From Actinomycetales bacterium (GTDB lineage: Bacteria; Actinomycetota; Actinomycetes; Actinomycetales; Cellulomonadaceae), in assembly GCA_012514545.1 (NCBI GenBank), contig JAAZAC010000121.1, positions 1-11,200 of the forward strand: a stretch of 11,200 nt of DNA, in the 5' to 3' direction. The position numbers and the translations under genes are program-made. The notes under the pieces were generated by a model, which saw only the letters and a program-made list of their open reading frames with translations, was not told where the DNA came from and searched no databases. Within the stretch, counting starts at the first letter, position 1; the number at the start of each line of letters is the position of its first letter. This document shows positions 5,735 through 11,200 of the stretch, one piece after another.

Positions 5735-6601
5735 TCAGAGCGGCGCGACGGTGAGCACGACGGCGAGCACGACGCTCGCGACGACCTCGCCCACCCCGAT
5801 GGCGCTCGGGCGGGCCGACGGCCAGTGCCGTGGCACGAGGCACGCGCGCACCGCCATGAGGGCGAGGAAGCCGCCGACCCACGGCAGCCACCACGCGAAC
5901 ACCGCCGCGACCGCGACGTGGTACACCACCGAGGCCGCGAACATCGCGCGGCTGCCGCGGTTGCGGATCATCGTCTTGACGTACAGGGCGGTGCCGACGA
6001 AGTAGGCGAAGCACGCCGCGGCCAGCATCCACCCCGGCGCCAGGCCGGCCCCCGGGAGCCAGGCGCCGTCGTCGGGCCGGCCCAGGCCGTAGGCGACGAC
6101 CGCCATGAGGGCGGCTGCGGCGACGGTGAGGACGTCGTTGACGAGGGCACGCTCCGCGCGGCGGGCGGAGAAGGCGAGGCTCGCGGCCAGCAGCGGCGCG
6201 TACACGACGCCCCAGCGCACGAGGTCCGGCTCCGCCAGGAGCAGCGGGCCCCCGACGGCGGCCGCCGCGGCCGCGTAGGCCACCACCGGCGGGCGGTAGC
6301 GGGCCCGCAGCCGCGAGCGCAGCCAGACCGACGTCGCCCAGTAGGCGAGGTACGCCAGGAGCCACGCGAGCAGCAGCCAGGCGTGGGCGAGCCCGAGGTC
6401 GCCGCGGATCGCGCCCACGACCAGCGGGAGCAGGAGCATCGCCCACGCGCCGTGGTGGTTCGGCACCCACAGCCGGACCCAGCGGCGGGACGCGCGGTGG
6501 CCCGCTGCGGCGGCCGCGCCGGCGGGGGTCGCCGGCGCCGCCGGGCTCTCCGCCGCGGCGGCGGTGCCCGTGGACGCACCTGTCGACATGTCCGTGGACA
6601 T
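5735..6601 (-). CDS. YwiC-like polytopic membrane protein
   Basis: 288 aa. After a low-complexity Ser/Thr/Ala N-terminus (1-38, beginning MSTDMSTGAST) the protein is almost entirely hydrophobic with about eight membrane segments. The first segment opens with VPNHHGAWAMLLLPLVVG (46-63), the hallmark of the YwiC-like family (PF14256). Further family-like points are RRAERALVNDVL (147-158) and ALYVKTMIRNRG (205-216), followed by VVYHVAVAAVFAWW (225-238). The fold recalls UbiA prenyltransferases but the aspartate-rich prenyl-diphosphate motifs are not evident, and no function is established. The first ATG (6601) is chosen because a TAGGCT hexamer lies seven bases upstream; the second in-frame ATG at 6589 is possible. 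It lies downstream of dedA on the same strand (68-bp gap), so read-through is possible. Confidence 0.82.
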   Translation of the reverse strand: MSTDMSTGASTGTAAAAESPAAPATPAGAAAAAGHRASRRWVRLWVPNHHGAWAMLLLPLVVGAIRGDLGLAHAWLLLAWLLAYLAYWATSVWLRSRLRARYRPPVVAYAAAAAAVGGPLLLAEPDLVRWGVVYAPLLAASLAFSARRAERALVNDVLTVAAAALMAVVAYGLGRPDDGAWLPGAGLAPGWMLAAACFAYFVGTALYVKTMIRNRGSRAMFAASVVYHVAVAAVFAWWLPWVGGFLALMAVRACLVPRHWPSARPSAIGVGEVVASVVLAVVLTVAPL

Positions 6602-6602
6602 G
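6587..6602. repeat. 16-bp inverted repeat over the YwiC-like start codon
   Basis: Arms CATGTCC (6587-6593) and GGACATG (6596-6602) with a 2-bp spacer. The right arm contains the start codon (complement of 6599-6601), and the left arm contains a second in-frame ATG. With a transcription start at the ATG, the first 14 nt of the mRNA could pair as a five-base stem with a CACG loop. It is relatively A/T-rich for this DNA, so it may equally be a protein-binding site. Confidence 0.7.
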
Positions 6603-6608
6603 GTGGGC

Positions 6609-6614
6609 AGCCTA
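6609..6614 (-). promoter_or_regulatory. Candidate leaderless -10 hexamer for the YwiC-like gene
   Basis: The minus strand reads TAGGCT, seven bases before the ATG at 6601. No Shine-Dalgarno is present between them. Confidence 0.6.
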
Positions 6615-6643
6615 GACGCGTGCGGCGGGGCCGCGGGCACGCA

Positions 6644-6679
6644 CGAGGGCCGCGGGGTCCCGGGCGGGCTCAGCCCTCG
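6644..6679 (-). terminator. Possible hairpin straddling the dedA stop codon
   Basis: Arms CGAGGGC (6644-6650) and GCCCTCG (6673-6679) pair across 22 bases that include the dedA stop codon (6670-6672). The arm on the gene side encodes the last residues of DedA. The long loop makes it a weak terminator candidate. Confidence 0.3.
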
Positions 6680-7413
6680 ACGTCCTCCGTGGCGGCACCC
6701 TCGACGTCCTCCGCGGCGACCCGGTCGCGCTCGGCGGGCTCGTCGTAGCGCTCGTCGCGGGCCTTGCTGCGCTGGCGCAGGACCTCCACGACGATCGGGA
6801 TGACGGACACCCCGACGATCCCGACCGCGATGAGCTCGATGTTGTCCTTGATGAAGGTCACGTTGCCGAGCAGGTAGCCGAGCACCGTCACGCCGACGCC
6901 CCAGAGGAACGCGCCGATCACGTTGTACGAGACGAAGTGCCGGTAGCGCATCCGCCCGATCCCGGCCGCGACCGGGGCGTAGGTCCGCACGAACGGCACG
7001 AACCTCGCGATGATGATCGTCCGGCCGCCGTACCTGTCGAAGTAGGCGTACGTCTGGTCGATGTACTGCTGCTTGAAGAACCGGGAGTCGGGCCGCCGGA
7101 ACAGCCGGGCGCCGGCCTTCCGGCCGATGAGGTAGGCGGTCTGGTCGCCCGCGAACGCCGACACGAAGAGCGCGGCGCACAGGACCCACAGCGGCACGGT
7201 GATCTCGTCGTGCGCCACGAACATGCCGGCCGTGAACAGCAGCGAGTCGCCGGGCAGGAACGGGAAGAGAAGCCCCGTCTCGATGAAGACGACGACCACG
7301 ACGCCGAGCAGCGCGTAGGGCCCGAACGACGCGATGAGCCTCTCGGCGTCCAGCCAGTCCGGGCCGAGCGCCGGCACCGCACCGGCCAGGGCGGCCGCCT
7401 CCAGGAACGTCAC
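6670..7413 (-). CDS. DedA family membrane protein (VTT/SNARE-associated domain)
   Basis: 247 aa. DedA proteins are lipid flippases/transporters; characterised members recycle undecaprenyl phosphate (UptA of Bacillus) or move phospholipids, at the cytoplasmic membrane. Key features: Glu45 and the re-entrant motif FPFLPGDSLL (50-59), GDQTAYLIGRKAG (89-101), and the second re-entrant motif ARFVPFVRTYAPVAAG (136-151) with the conserved Arg residues 137 and 143, then two membrane helices (about 158-182, 191-212). The C-terminal tail from about 213 is charged and ends in a repeated EDVEG (235-239, 243-247). Substrate cannot be read from sequence. The start is a GTG at 7413, seven bases after TACGCT on the minus strand; no ribosome-binding site is seen. 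In mycobacteria a DedA gene also neighbours fba. It is divergent from the ABC exporter and upstream of the YwiC-like gene. Confidence 0.93.
   Translation of the reverse strand: MTFLEAAALAGAVPALGPDWLDAERLIASFGPYALLGVVVVVFIETGLLFPFLPGDSLLFTAGMFVAHDEITVPLWVLCAALFVSAFAGDQTAYLIGRKAGARLFRRPDSRFFKQQYIDQTYAYFDRYGGRTIIIARFVPFVRTYAPVAAGIGRMRYRHFVSYNVIGAFLWGVGVTVLGYLLGNVTFIKDNIELIAVGIVGVSVIPIVVEVLRQRSKARDERYDEPAERDRVAAEDVEGAATEDVEG
6674..6713. repeat. 24-bp period direct repeat in the dedA 3' end
   Basis: The 16-base unit CCCTCGACGTCCTCCG occurs at 6674-6689 and 6698-6713. In the protein this yields EDVEG twice, eight codons apart, at the cytosolic C-terminus, consistent with a recent in-frame duplication. 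Confidence 0.85.
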
Positions 7414-7420
7414 ACGCGCC

Positions 7421-7426
7421 AGCGTA
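7421..7426 (-). promoter_or_regulatory. Candidate leaderless -10 hexamer for dedA
   Basis: The minus strand reads TACGCT, seven bases before the GTG at 7413. The same TA pair also begins TACGGT on the plus strand (7425-7430), so the site has -10-like sequence in both directions. Confidence 0.58.
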
Positions 7427-7525
7427 CGGTCCGCCGCGCGTCGTCACCTTCCGTACCCGCGGAGGCCCCGGGCCGGGGTGGTGAGAGTCCCGTGAACGGG
7501 CCACGCTCGGAGGTGCCCTGCCGGC

Positions 7526-7543
7526 CGCGCGCCACGGCGCGCG
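7526..7543. promoter_or_regulatory. Palindrome just upstream of the ABC exporter -10
   Basis: Arms CGCGCGCC (7526-7533) and GGCGCGCG (7536-7543) with a 2-bp spacer, ending four bases before the TAGGGT hexamer. It fills the spacer and -35 area, a usual place for a repressor operator. Simple G/C alternation makes chance a serious alternative. Confidence 0.4.
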
Positions 7544-7547
7544 TCGA

Positions 7548-7553
7548 TAGGGT
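7548..7553 (+). promoter_or_regulatory. Candidate -10 hexamer of the ABC exporter operon
   Basis: TAGGGT (TANNNT) lies 37 bases before the GTG at 7591. A start about seven bases downstream leaves a leader of about 30 nt that carries the GGAGGAAGG ribosome-binding site. Confidence 0.5.
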
Positions 7554-7576
7554 GTGGCCGGCGTCGGGCCAGGTCG

Positions 7577-7585
7577 GGAGGAAGG
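7577..7585 (+). promoter_or_regulatory. Ribosome-binding site of the ABC ATPase
   Basis: GGAGGAAGG with a five-base spacer to the GTG at 7591. It selects this start over in-frame codons further upstream, where the frame stays open but codes nothing recognisable. Confidence 0.75.
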
Positions 7586-7590
7586 CCGAG

Positions 7591-8505
7591 GTGGACAGGG
7601 AGCTGCGGCTCGTCGGGATCAGCCGGTCGTTCGGGGACCACGTCGCCCTCGACGACGTGAGCTTCACGGTGCGGCCGGGGCGCACCACGGGGTTCGTCGG
7701 CGCGAACGGCGCGGGGAAGACGACCGCGATGCGGATCATCCTCGGCGTCCTCGCGCCCGACGCGGGGCGGGTCGAGCTCGGCGGGGAGCCGCTGACCCTG
7801 CCGGTGCGCGCGCGGTTCGGCTACATGCCCGAGGAGCGCGGCCTCTACCCGAAGATGAAGGTCGCCGACCAGCTGATCTACCTCGGCCGGGTGCACGGCC
7901 TCGACCTGGCGACGGCGCGGCGCAACACCGAGGCGCTGCTCGCCGAGCTCGGGCTCGCCGACCGCGCCGACGACGTGCTCCACACGCTCTCGCTCGGCAA
8001 CCAGCAGCGGGTGCAGGTCGCCGCGGCGCTCGTGCACGACCCGATCCTGCTCGTGCTCGACGAGCCGTTCTCCGGGCTGGACCCGATCGCCGTCGACGCC
8101 ATGGGCGCCCTGCTGCGCGAGCGGGCGGCGGCCGGGGTGCCCGTGCTCTTCTCGTCGCACCAGCTCGAGCTCGTGGAGCGGGTCTGCGACGACGTCGTCA
8201 TCATTGACCACGGGCGGGTCGTGGCCGCCGGCGAGGCGCAGGAGTTGCGCGCCGCGCGGGCGGGCCGCCGCTACCGCGTCCGCGTGGCGCGCGACGGCGG
8301 CGCCCCCCTCGACGCCGCGGCGCTCGCCGCCGCCGTGCCGGGCGCCACGGTGGTCGACGGCGGGAACGGGGCCGCCGTCGTCGACCTGGGGACCGACGGC
8401 GACGAGCAGGCCCTCGTGGCCGCCGCGCTGGCGCAGGGCGCGCTGCGCGAGCTCACGCCGGTCGTGCCCACGCTGGCCGAGATCTTCCGGGAGGTCGTGC
8501 GATGA
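7591..8505 (+). CDS. ABC exporter ATP-binding protein, NatA-like
   Basis: 304 aa. ATP-hydrolysing subunit of an export-type ABC-2 transporter, on the cytosolic face of the membrane. Motifs in order: aromatic A-loop region near Phe14, Walker A GANGAGKT (37-44), Q-loop region around YMPEERGLYPKMK (78-90), signature LSLGNQQR (133-140), Walker B ILLVLDEP (152-159), D-loop SGLD (161-164), H-loop His190 (SSH). The YMPEERGLYPKM and LSLGNQQ wording is characteristic of the NatA subgroup that pairs with ABC2_membrane_3 permeases. Residues about 225-304 form the C-terminal domain typical of this group. Substrate unknown; NatAB of Bacillus exports sodium, but homologues are assigned many roles. The permease start overlaps the stop as ATGA. 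No adjacent regulator gene is present. Confidence 0.95.
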   Translation: MDRELRLVGISRSFGDHVALDDVSFTVRPGRTTGFVGANGAGKTTAMRIILGVLAPDAGRVELGGEPLTLPVRARFGYMPEERGLYPKMKVADQLIYLGRVHGLDLATARRNTEALLAELGLADRADDVLHTLSLGNQQRVQVAAALVHDPILLVLDEPFSGLDPIAVDAMGALLRERAAAGVPVLFSSHQLELVERVCDDVVIIDHGRVVAAGEAQELRAARAGRRYRVRVARDGGAPLDAAALAAAVPGATVVDGGNGAAVVDLGTDGDEQALVAAALAQGALRELTPVVPTLAEIFREVVR

Positions 8506-9767
8506 GCGGGCAGGTGAGCGGCGCGGTGAGCCGGGCCTGGCCCACGGTGAGCGTCGTCGCGGGTCGGGAGATCGCCGTCAAGCTCCGCGACAAGGCGTTC
8601 ATCTTCACCACCGTCTTCATGCTGCTGCTCGTCACCGCGGCGACGGTGCTGCCGGTCCTGCTCACCCAGCGGGTGCCGGACGTGCGGGTGGCGGTCCAGG
8701 GCGACGCCGCCGTGGAGGTGGTCGAGCTCGCGGCCCGGCTCGGCGCGGAGGAGCAGGAGACGTCCGCCCCGCAGTCGCCCGCGGACCTGCTCGTGCTGAC
8801 CGGGCTGCCCGCGGCGAACATCTCCTGGGTGACGGTCGAGCCCGGGGTCGACGTCGACCGCATCCTCGAGCAGGAGGACGTCTCGGCGGCGCTCCTCGGG
8901 GACGAGCTGACGTCGCTGCAGCTGGTCAGCCTCCGCGAGGTGCCGTCCGAGCTGAACACCCTCGTCACCGCCGCCTCCGCGGAGCTCCAGGCGGCCGAGG
9001 CCGCCGCGAGGAGCGGGCTCACCGCCGAGGAGTTCGCCGCGATCACGCAGCCCACGGCGCCCGCCGTCGAGCTGCTCGAGCCGCGCGAGGAGGGGACGAT
9101 CCCTCCCGAGTTCATCGCCCTCGTCTTCGCGTTCCTCTTCTACCTGAGCGTGCTGACGTTCGGCATGTCGATCGCGCAGAGCGTGGTCGAGGAGAAGCAG
9201 TCGCGGGTCGTCGAGCTGCTCGTCGCGGCGATGCCCGTGCGGTGGCTGCTCGCCGGGAAGGTCCTCGGGAACACGATCATGGCGGTGGGCCAGGTGGCCG
9301 TCATCGTCGGCGCGGGCCTCGTCGGGGCCGTGGTCGCCGGGCAGTCCGCGCTCGTCGGCCAGCTCGCCGCGTCGTCGGGCTGGTTCGTGCTGTTCTTCCT
9401 GCTCGGCTTCGTCATGCTGTCGTGCCTGTGGGCGGTGGGCGGGTCGCTCGCCTCCCGCGTGGAGGAGCTCAGCTCGACGACGGCGGTCATGCAGATCCTC
9501 GTCATCGTCCCGTTCTTCGCCGCGGTGATGCCGATCGACGAGGGGACGCGGCAGGTGCTGTCGTACGTGCCGTTCACGGCGCCGCTGCTCATGCCCGCGC
9601 GCATCGTGCACGACGGGGTCGCGGCCTGGGAGCCCGTCGTCGCGGCCGTGCTGGTGCTCGCGACGGCGGTCGGCCTCGTCCTCCTCGGCGCGCGGCTGTA
9701 CGCGGGCTCGGTGCTGCACACGTCGGGCCGGCTCAAGGCGGCGCAGGCGTGGCGCGGGGTCGCGTGA
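8502..9767 (+). CDS. ABC exporter permease, NatB-like
   Basis: 421 aa. Membrane subunit of the exporter encoded just upstream; ATG overlaps the ATPase stop by four bases, indicating translational coupling. One N-terminal membrane helix (about 34-54) precedes a large extracytoplasmic domain (about 57-200, acidic, helical part LNTLVTAASAELQAAEAAAR at 151-170), then five membrane segments (about 204-226, 258-280, 294-316, 326-346, 375-399). The conserved cytosolic coupling region VVEEKQSRVVELLVAAMPVR (228-247) followed by WLLAGKVLG is diagnostic for NatB/ABC2_membrane_3. This six-helix, long-ectodomain layout is the normal one for the group. Substrate is unknown. Ten bases separate it from the downstream methyltransferase gene, so the three genes may form one transcript. 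Confidence 0.94.
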   Translation: MSGQVSGAVSRAWPTVSVVAGREIAVKLRDKAFIFTTVFMLLLVTAATVLPVLLTQRVPDVRVAVQGDAAVEVVELAARLGAEEQETSAPQSPADLLVLTGLPAANISWVTVEPGVDVDRILEQEDVSAALLGDELTSLQLVSLREVPSELNTLVTAASAELQAAEAAARSGLTAEEFAAITQPTAPAVELLEPREEGTIPPEFIALVFAFLFYLSVLTFGMSIAQSVVEEKQSRVVELLVAAMPVRWLLAGKVLGNTIMAVGQVAVIVGAGLVGAVVAGQSALVGQLAASSGWFVLFFLLGFVMLSCLWAVGGSLASRVEELSSTTAVMQILVIVPFFAAVMPIDEGTRQVLSYVPFTAPLLMPARIVHDGVAAWEPVVAAVLVLATAVGLVLLGARLYAGSVLHTSGRLKAAQAWRGVA

Positions 9768-9777
9768 CCGCGGGCCG

Positions 9778-10536
9778 ATGAGCGAGCCCGCCGGGCCCGT
9801 GGAGCCCGCGGAGAGCACGGGGTCCGCCGGGCCCGTGGAGCCCGCCGTCGGCGTCGGGCCCTGGCCGGGCGGCGAGGCCGCGTGGCCGCGCCTGCCCGAC
9901 GGCTCGCTCGACCCCCGCTACGACCCCGAGCTGCTCGCGCGCGGCGACCGGCGCAACGTCGTCGACGCGTACCGGTACTGGACGGTCGAGGCGATCGTCG
10001 CCGACCTCGACGCCCGGCGGCACCCGTTCCACGTCGCGATCGAGAACTGGGTGCACGACCTCAACATCGGGTCGGTCGTGCGCTCGGCCAACGCGTTCCT
10101 CGCGGCGGAGGTGCACGTCGTCGGGCGCCGGCGGTGGAACCGGCGCGGCGCCATGGTGACCGACCGCTACCAGCACGTGCGGCACCACCCCGACGTCGCG
10201 TCGCTCGCCGCCTGGGCGGCCGACGCCGGCCTGCCGCTCATCGGGGTGGACAACGTGCCGGGGTCGGTGCCGCTCGAGACGTACCCGATCCCGCGCGCGT
10301 GCGTGCTCGTGCTCGGCCAGGAGGGCCCCGGTCTGTCCGACGCCGCGCGGGCGGCCTGCGTCGACGTGCTGCACATCCGCCAGTTCGGCTCGACGCGGTC
10401 GATCAACGCGGGCGCCGCCGCGGCCATCGCCATGCACGCCTGGGTGACCCGCCACGCCCCGCCGCCGGAGCCGCCGGCGGGCGGCGGGGGTCGGCCGGAC
10501 GTCCCGGCGCGCCCGGGCGAGTCCGTGGGACGATGA
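9778..10536 (+). CDS. SPOUT (TrmH/SpoU-type) RNA 2'-O-methyltransferase
   Basis: 252 aa. Predicted SAM-dependent ribose methyltransferase with the trefoil-knot fold, acting on tRNA or rRNA as a dimer. Knot motifs are present: motif 1 NIGSVVRSANAF (96-107) with the conserved Asn96 and Arg102, motif 2 VLVLGQEGPGLSD (176-188), motif 3 IRQFGSTRSINAGAAAAIAM (200-219). The highly conserved RRNVVDAYRYW (58-68) and RRHPFHVAIENWVHDLN (80-96) precede motif 1 and mark an actinobacterial subgroup (Rv0380c-like, from memory) whose target is not established. Residues 1-45 are a Gly/Pro/Glu-rich tail containing a duplicated segment, and the last 25 residues are a Pro/Gly tail. The ATG follows the permease stop by 10 bases without a strong ribosome-binding site, so reinitiation is likely; later in-frame GTG codons at 9799 and 9835 cannot be excluded. 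Confidence 0.9.
   Translation: MSEPAGPVEPAESTGSAGPVEPAVGVGPWPGGEAAWPRLPDGSLDPRYDPELLARGDRRNVVDAYRYWTVEAIVADLDARRHPFHVAIENWVHDLNIGSVVRSANAFLAAEVHVVGRRRWNRRGAMVTDRYQHVRHHPDVASLAAWAADAGLPLIGVDNVPGSVPLETYPIPRACVLVLGQEGPGLSDAARAACVDVLHIRQFGSTRSINAGAAAAIAMHAWVTRHAPPPEPPAGGGGRPDVPARPGESVGR
9788..9845. repeat. In-frame 36-bp period direct repeat in the methyltransferase 5' end
   Basis: A 22-base identical unit lies at 9788-9809 and 9824-9845. It encodes AGPVEPA twice, 12 codons apart, in the nonconserved N-terminal tail. Confidence 0.85.
10457..10489 (+). other. Strong GC hairpin inside the methyltransferase 3' coding end
   Basis: Ten-base arms CCCCGCCGCC (10457-10466) and GGCGGCGGGG (10480-10489) surround a 13-base loop. 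It encodes the Pro/Gly-rich tail after the conserved domain and ends 47 bases before the stop. It could slow or end transcription ahead of fbaA, or just reflect Pro (CCG) and Gly (GGC) codon runs. Confidence 0.45.
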
Positions 10537-10561
10537 GGGCGAACCCAACCGCTCACTGATC

Positions 10562-10567
10562 AGGGAG
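10562..10567 (+). promoter_or_regulatory. Ribosome-binding site of fbaA
   Basis: AGGGAG with a five-base spacer to the ATG at 10573. The 36-bp gap after the methyltransferase stop holds no TANNNT hexamer; GACGAT at 10529-10534, overlapping that stop codon, is the best but weak -10 candidate. Confidence 0.75.
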
Positions 10568-10572
10568 TCTCC

Positions 10573-11200
10573 ATGGCCATCGCCACCCCCGAGGTCTACG
10601 CCGAGATGCTCGACCGCGCGAAGGCCGGCGTGTTCGCCTACCCCGCGGTGAACGTGACGTCGTCGCAGACCCTCACCGCCGCGCTGCAGGGCTTCGCGGA
10701 GGCGGAGTCCGACGGCATCATCCAGGTCTCGGTGGGCGGCGCGGAGTACGCGTCGGGCTCCACCGTCAAGGACCGCATCGCCGGCTCGCTCGCCCTGGCC
10801 GCGTACGCGCGCGAGGTCGCCAAGAACTACCCGGTGACCGTCGCGCTGCACACCGACCACTGCGTCAAGAAGAACCTCGACAGCTGGGTCCGCCCGCTGC
10901 TGGCCCTCGAGGCCGAGCAGGTCAAGCGCGGCGAGCTGCCCACGTTCCAGTCCCACATGTTCGACGGCTCGGACATCCCGCTCGACGAGAACCTCGTCAT
11001 CGCCGCCGAGCTCCTCGAGCTGTCCCAGGCCGCCCGCACCATCCTCGAGATCGAGGTCGGCGTCGTCGGCGGTGAGGAGGACGGCCACGAGGCCGCCATC
11101 AACGAGAAGCTCTACACGACCGTCGAGGACGGCCTGAAGACCGTCGAGGCGCTCGGCGTCGGCGAGAAGGGCCGCTACATGACGGCCCTGACCTTCGGCA
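10573..11200 (+). CDS. fbaA: Class II fructose-bisphosphate aldolase, 5' part
   Basis: The first 209 residues are present and the frame runs off the right edge; the full protein is about 340-360 aa. This Zn-dependent enzyme interconverts fructose 1,6-bisphosphate with glyceraldehyde 3-phosphate and dihydroxyacetone phosphate in glycolysis and gluconeogenesis. Visible hallmarks: FAYPAVNVTSSQTLTAAL (21-38), VSVGGAEYASG (52-62), ALHTDHC (91-97) with catalytic Asp95 and zinc ligand His96, FQSHMFDGS (125-133), and EIEVGVVGGEEDG (159-171) carrying Glu161 and the catalytic-loop acids Glu168-Glu169. These match the class IIa branch (Escherichia coli FbaA, Mycobacterium Fba). The remaining zinc ligands and the phosphate-binding GGSGS region lie outside the window. 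The start is supported by AGGGAG at the right distance and by the typical MAIATPEVYAEML opening. Confidence 0.95.
   Translation, partial: MAIATPEVYAEMLDRAKAGVFAYPAVNVTSSQTLTAALQGFAEAESDGIIQVSVGGAEYASGSTVKDRIAGSLALAAYAREVAKNYPVTVALHTDHCVKKNLDSWVRPLLALEAEQVKRGELPTFQSHMFDGSDIPLDENLVIAAELLELSQAARTILEIEVGVVGGEEDGHEAAINEKLYTTVEDGLKTVEALGVGEKGRYMTALTFG

Noticed and set aside
6602..7504. Fusion of dedA-region minus-strand frame with the YwiC-like protein
   Set aside because: The upstream part is an out-of-frame reading of dedA; the YwiC-like protein has its own ATG and -10 hexamer.
6937..7590. Upstream extension of the ABC ATPase frame
   Set aside because: Antisense to dedA with shadow composition; the GTG at 7591 has a strong ribosome-binding site and starts at the normal ATPase N-terminus.
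9733..11088. 451-codon minus-strand open frame opposite the methyltransferase and fbaA
   Set aside because: Antisense to two clear genes, no recognisable motif, Arg/Asp/Val/Gly shadow composition.
1..11200. Defence system, prophage, transposon, CRISPR or biosynthetic cluster
   Set aside because: No integrase, transposase, repeat-spacer array, toxin pair, nuclease-helicase set or synthase gene was found; all large genes are recognisable housekeeping or membrane families apart from one unknown.

Overview
The window is very GC-rich DNA with strong G/C third-position bias, GTG starts alongside ATG, and short intergenic gaps. With the protein types seen (septum-formation domain protein, actinobacterial SPOUT methyltransferase, YwiC-like protein, class II aldolase), this points to a high-GC actinobacterium, most likely a Micrococcales member such as a Cellulomonas relative. 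That placement is inference. The gene set pyrE, dedA, SPOUT methyltransferase and class II fba in one neighbourhood recalls a conserved actinobacterial region (in Mycobacterium tuberculosis the counterparts lie around Rv0363c to Rv0382c, from memory).

Layout. 1-1311 (+): 3' part of a GH65 disaccharide phosphorylase. 1313-2008 (-): membrane-anchored septum-formation-domain protein, convergent with GH65 and one base away. 2049-2852 (-): exodeoxyribonuclease III, upstream of the septum gene on the same strand. 2895-3680 (+): SDR oxidoreductase, divergent from xthA. 3691-4266 (+): pyrE. 4279-5016 (+): uncharacterised membrane protein. 5097-5681 (+): LemA. 5735-6601 (-) YwiC-like and 6670-7413 (-) DedA converge on lemA. 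7591-8505 and 8502-9767 (+): NatAB-type ABC exporter. 9778-10536 (+): SPOUT RNA methyltransferase. 10573 to the window end (+): 5' part of class II fructose-bisphosphate aldolase. The longest stretch without a gene is the 177-bp divergent region 7414-7590.

This is mostly a housekeeping neighbourhood: carbohydrate phosphorolysis, glycolysis/gluconeogenesis, pyrimidine synthesis, DNA repair, RNA modification and envelope functions. I see no mobile element, CRISPR array, tRNA/rRNA, toxin-antitoxin or defence system, and no convincing novel multi-gene system. The most distinctive signal is regulatory. Six genes (septum protein, xthA, SDR, pyrE, YwiC-like, DedA) have a TANNNT -10 hexamer ending exactly 6 or 7 nt before the start codon and no Shine-Dalgarno, the pattern expected of leaderless mRNAs. 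lemA, the ABC ATPase and fbaA instead have a leader with a clear purine-rich ribosome-binding site. Several of these promoters are packed into neighbouring coding or promoter DNA in unusual ways, listed in the findings.
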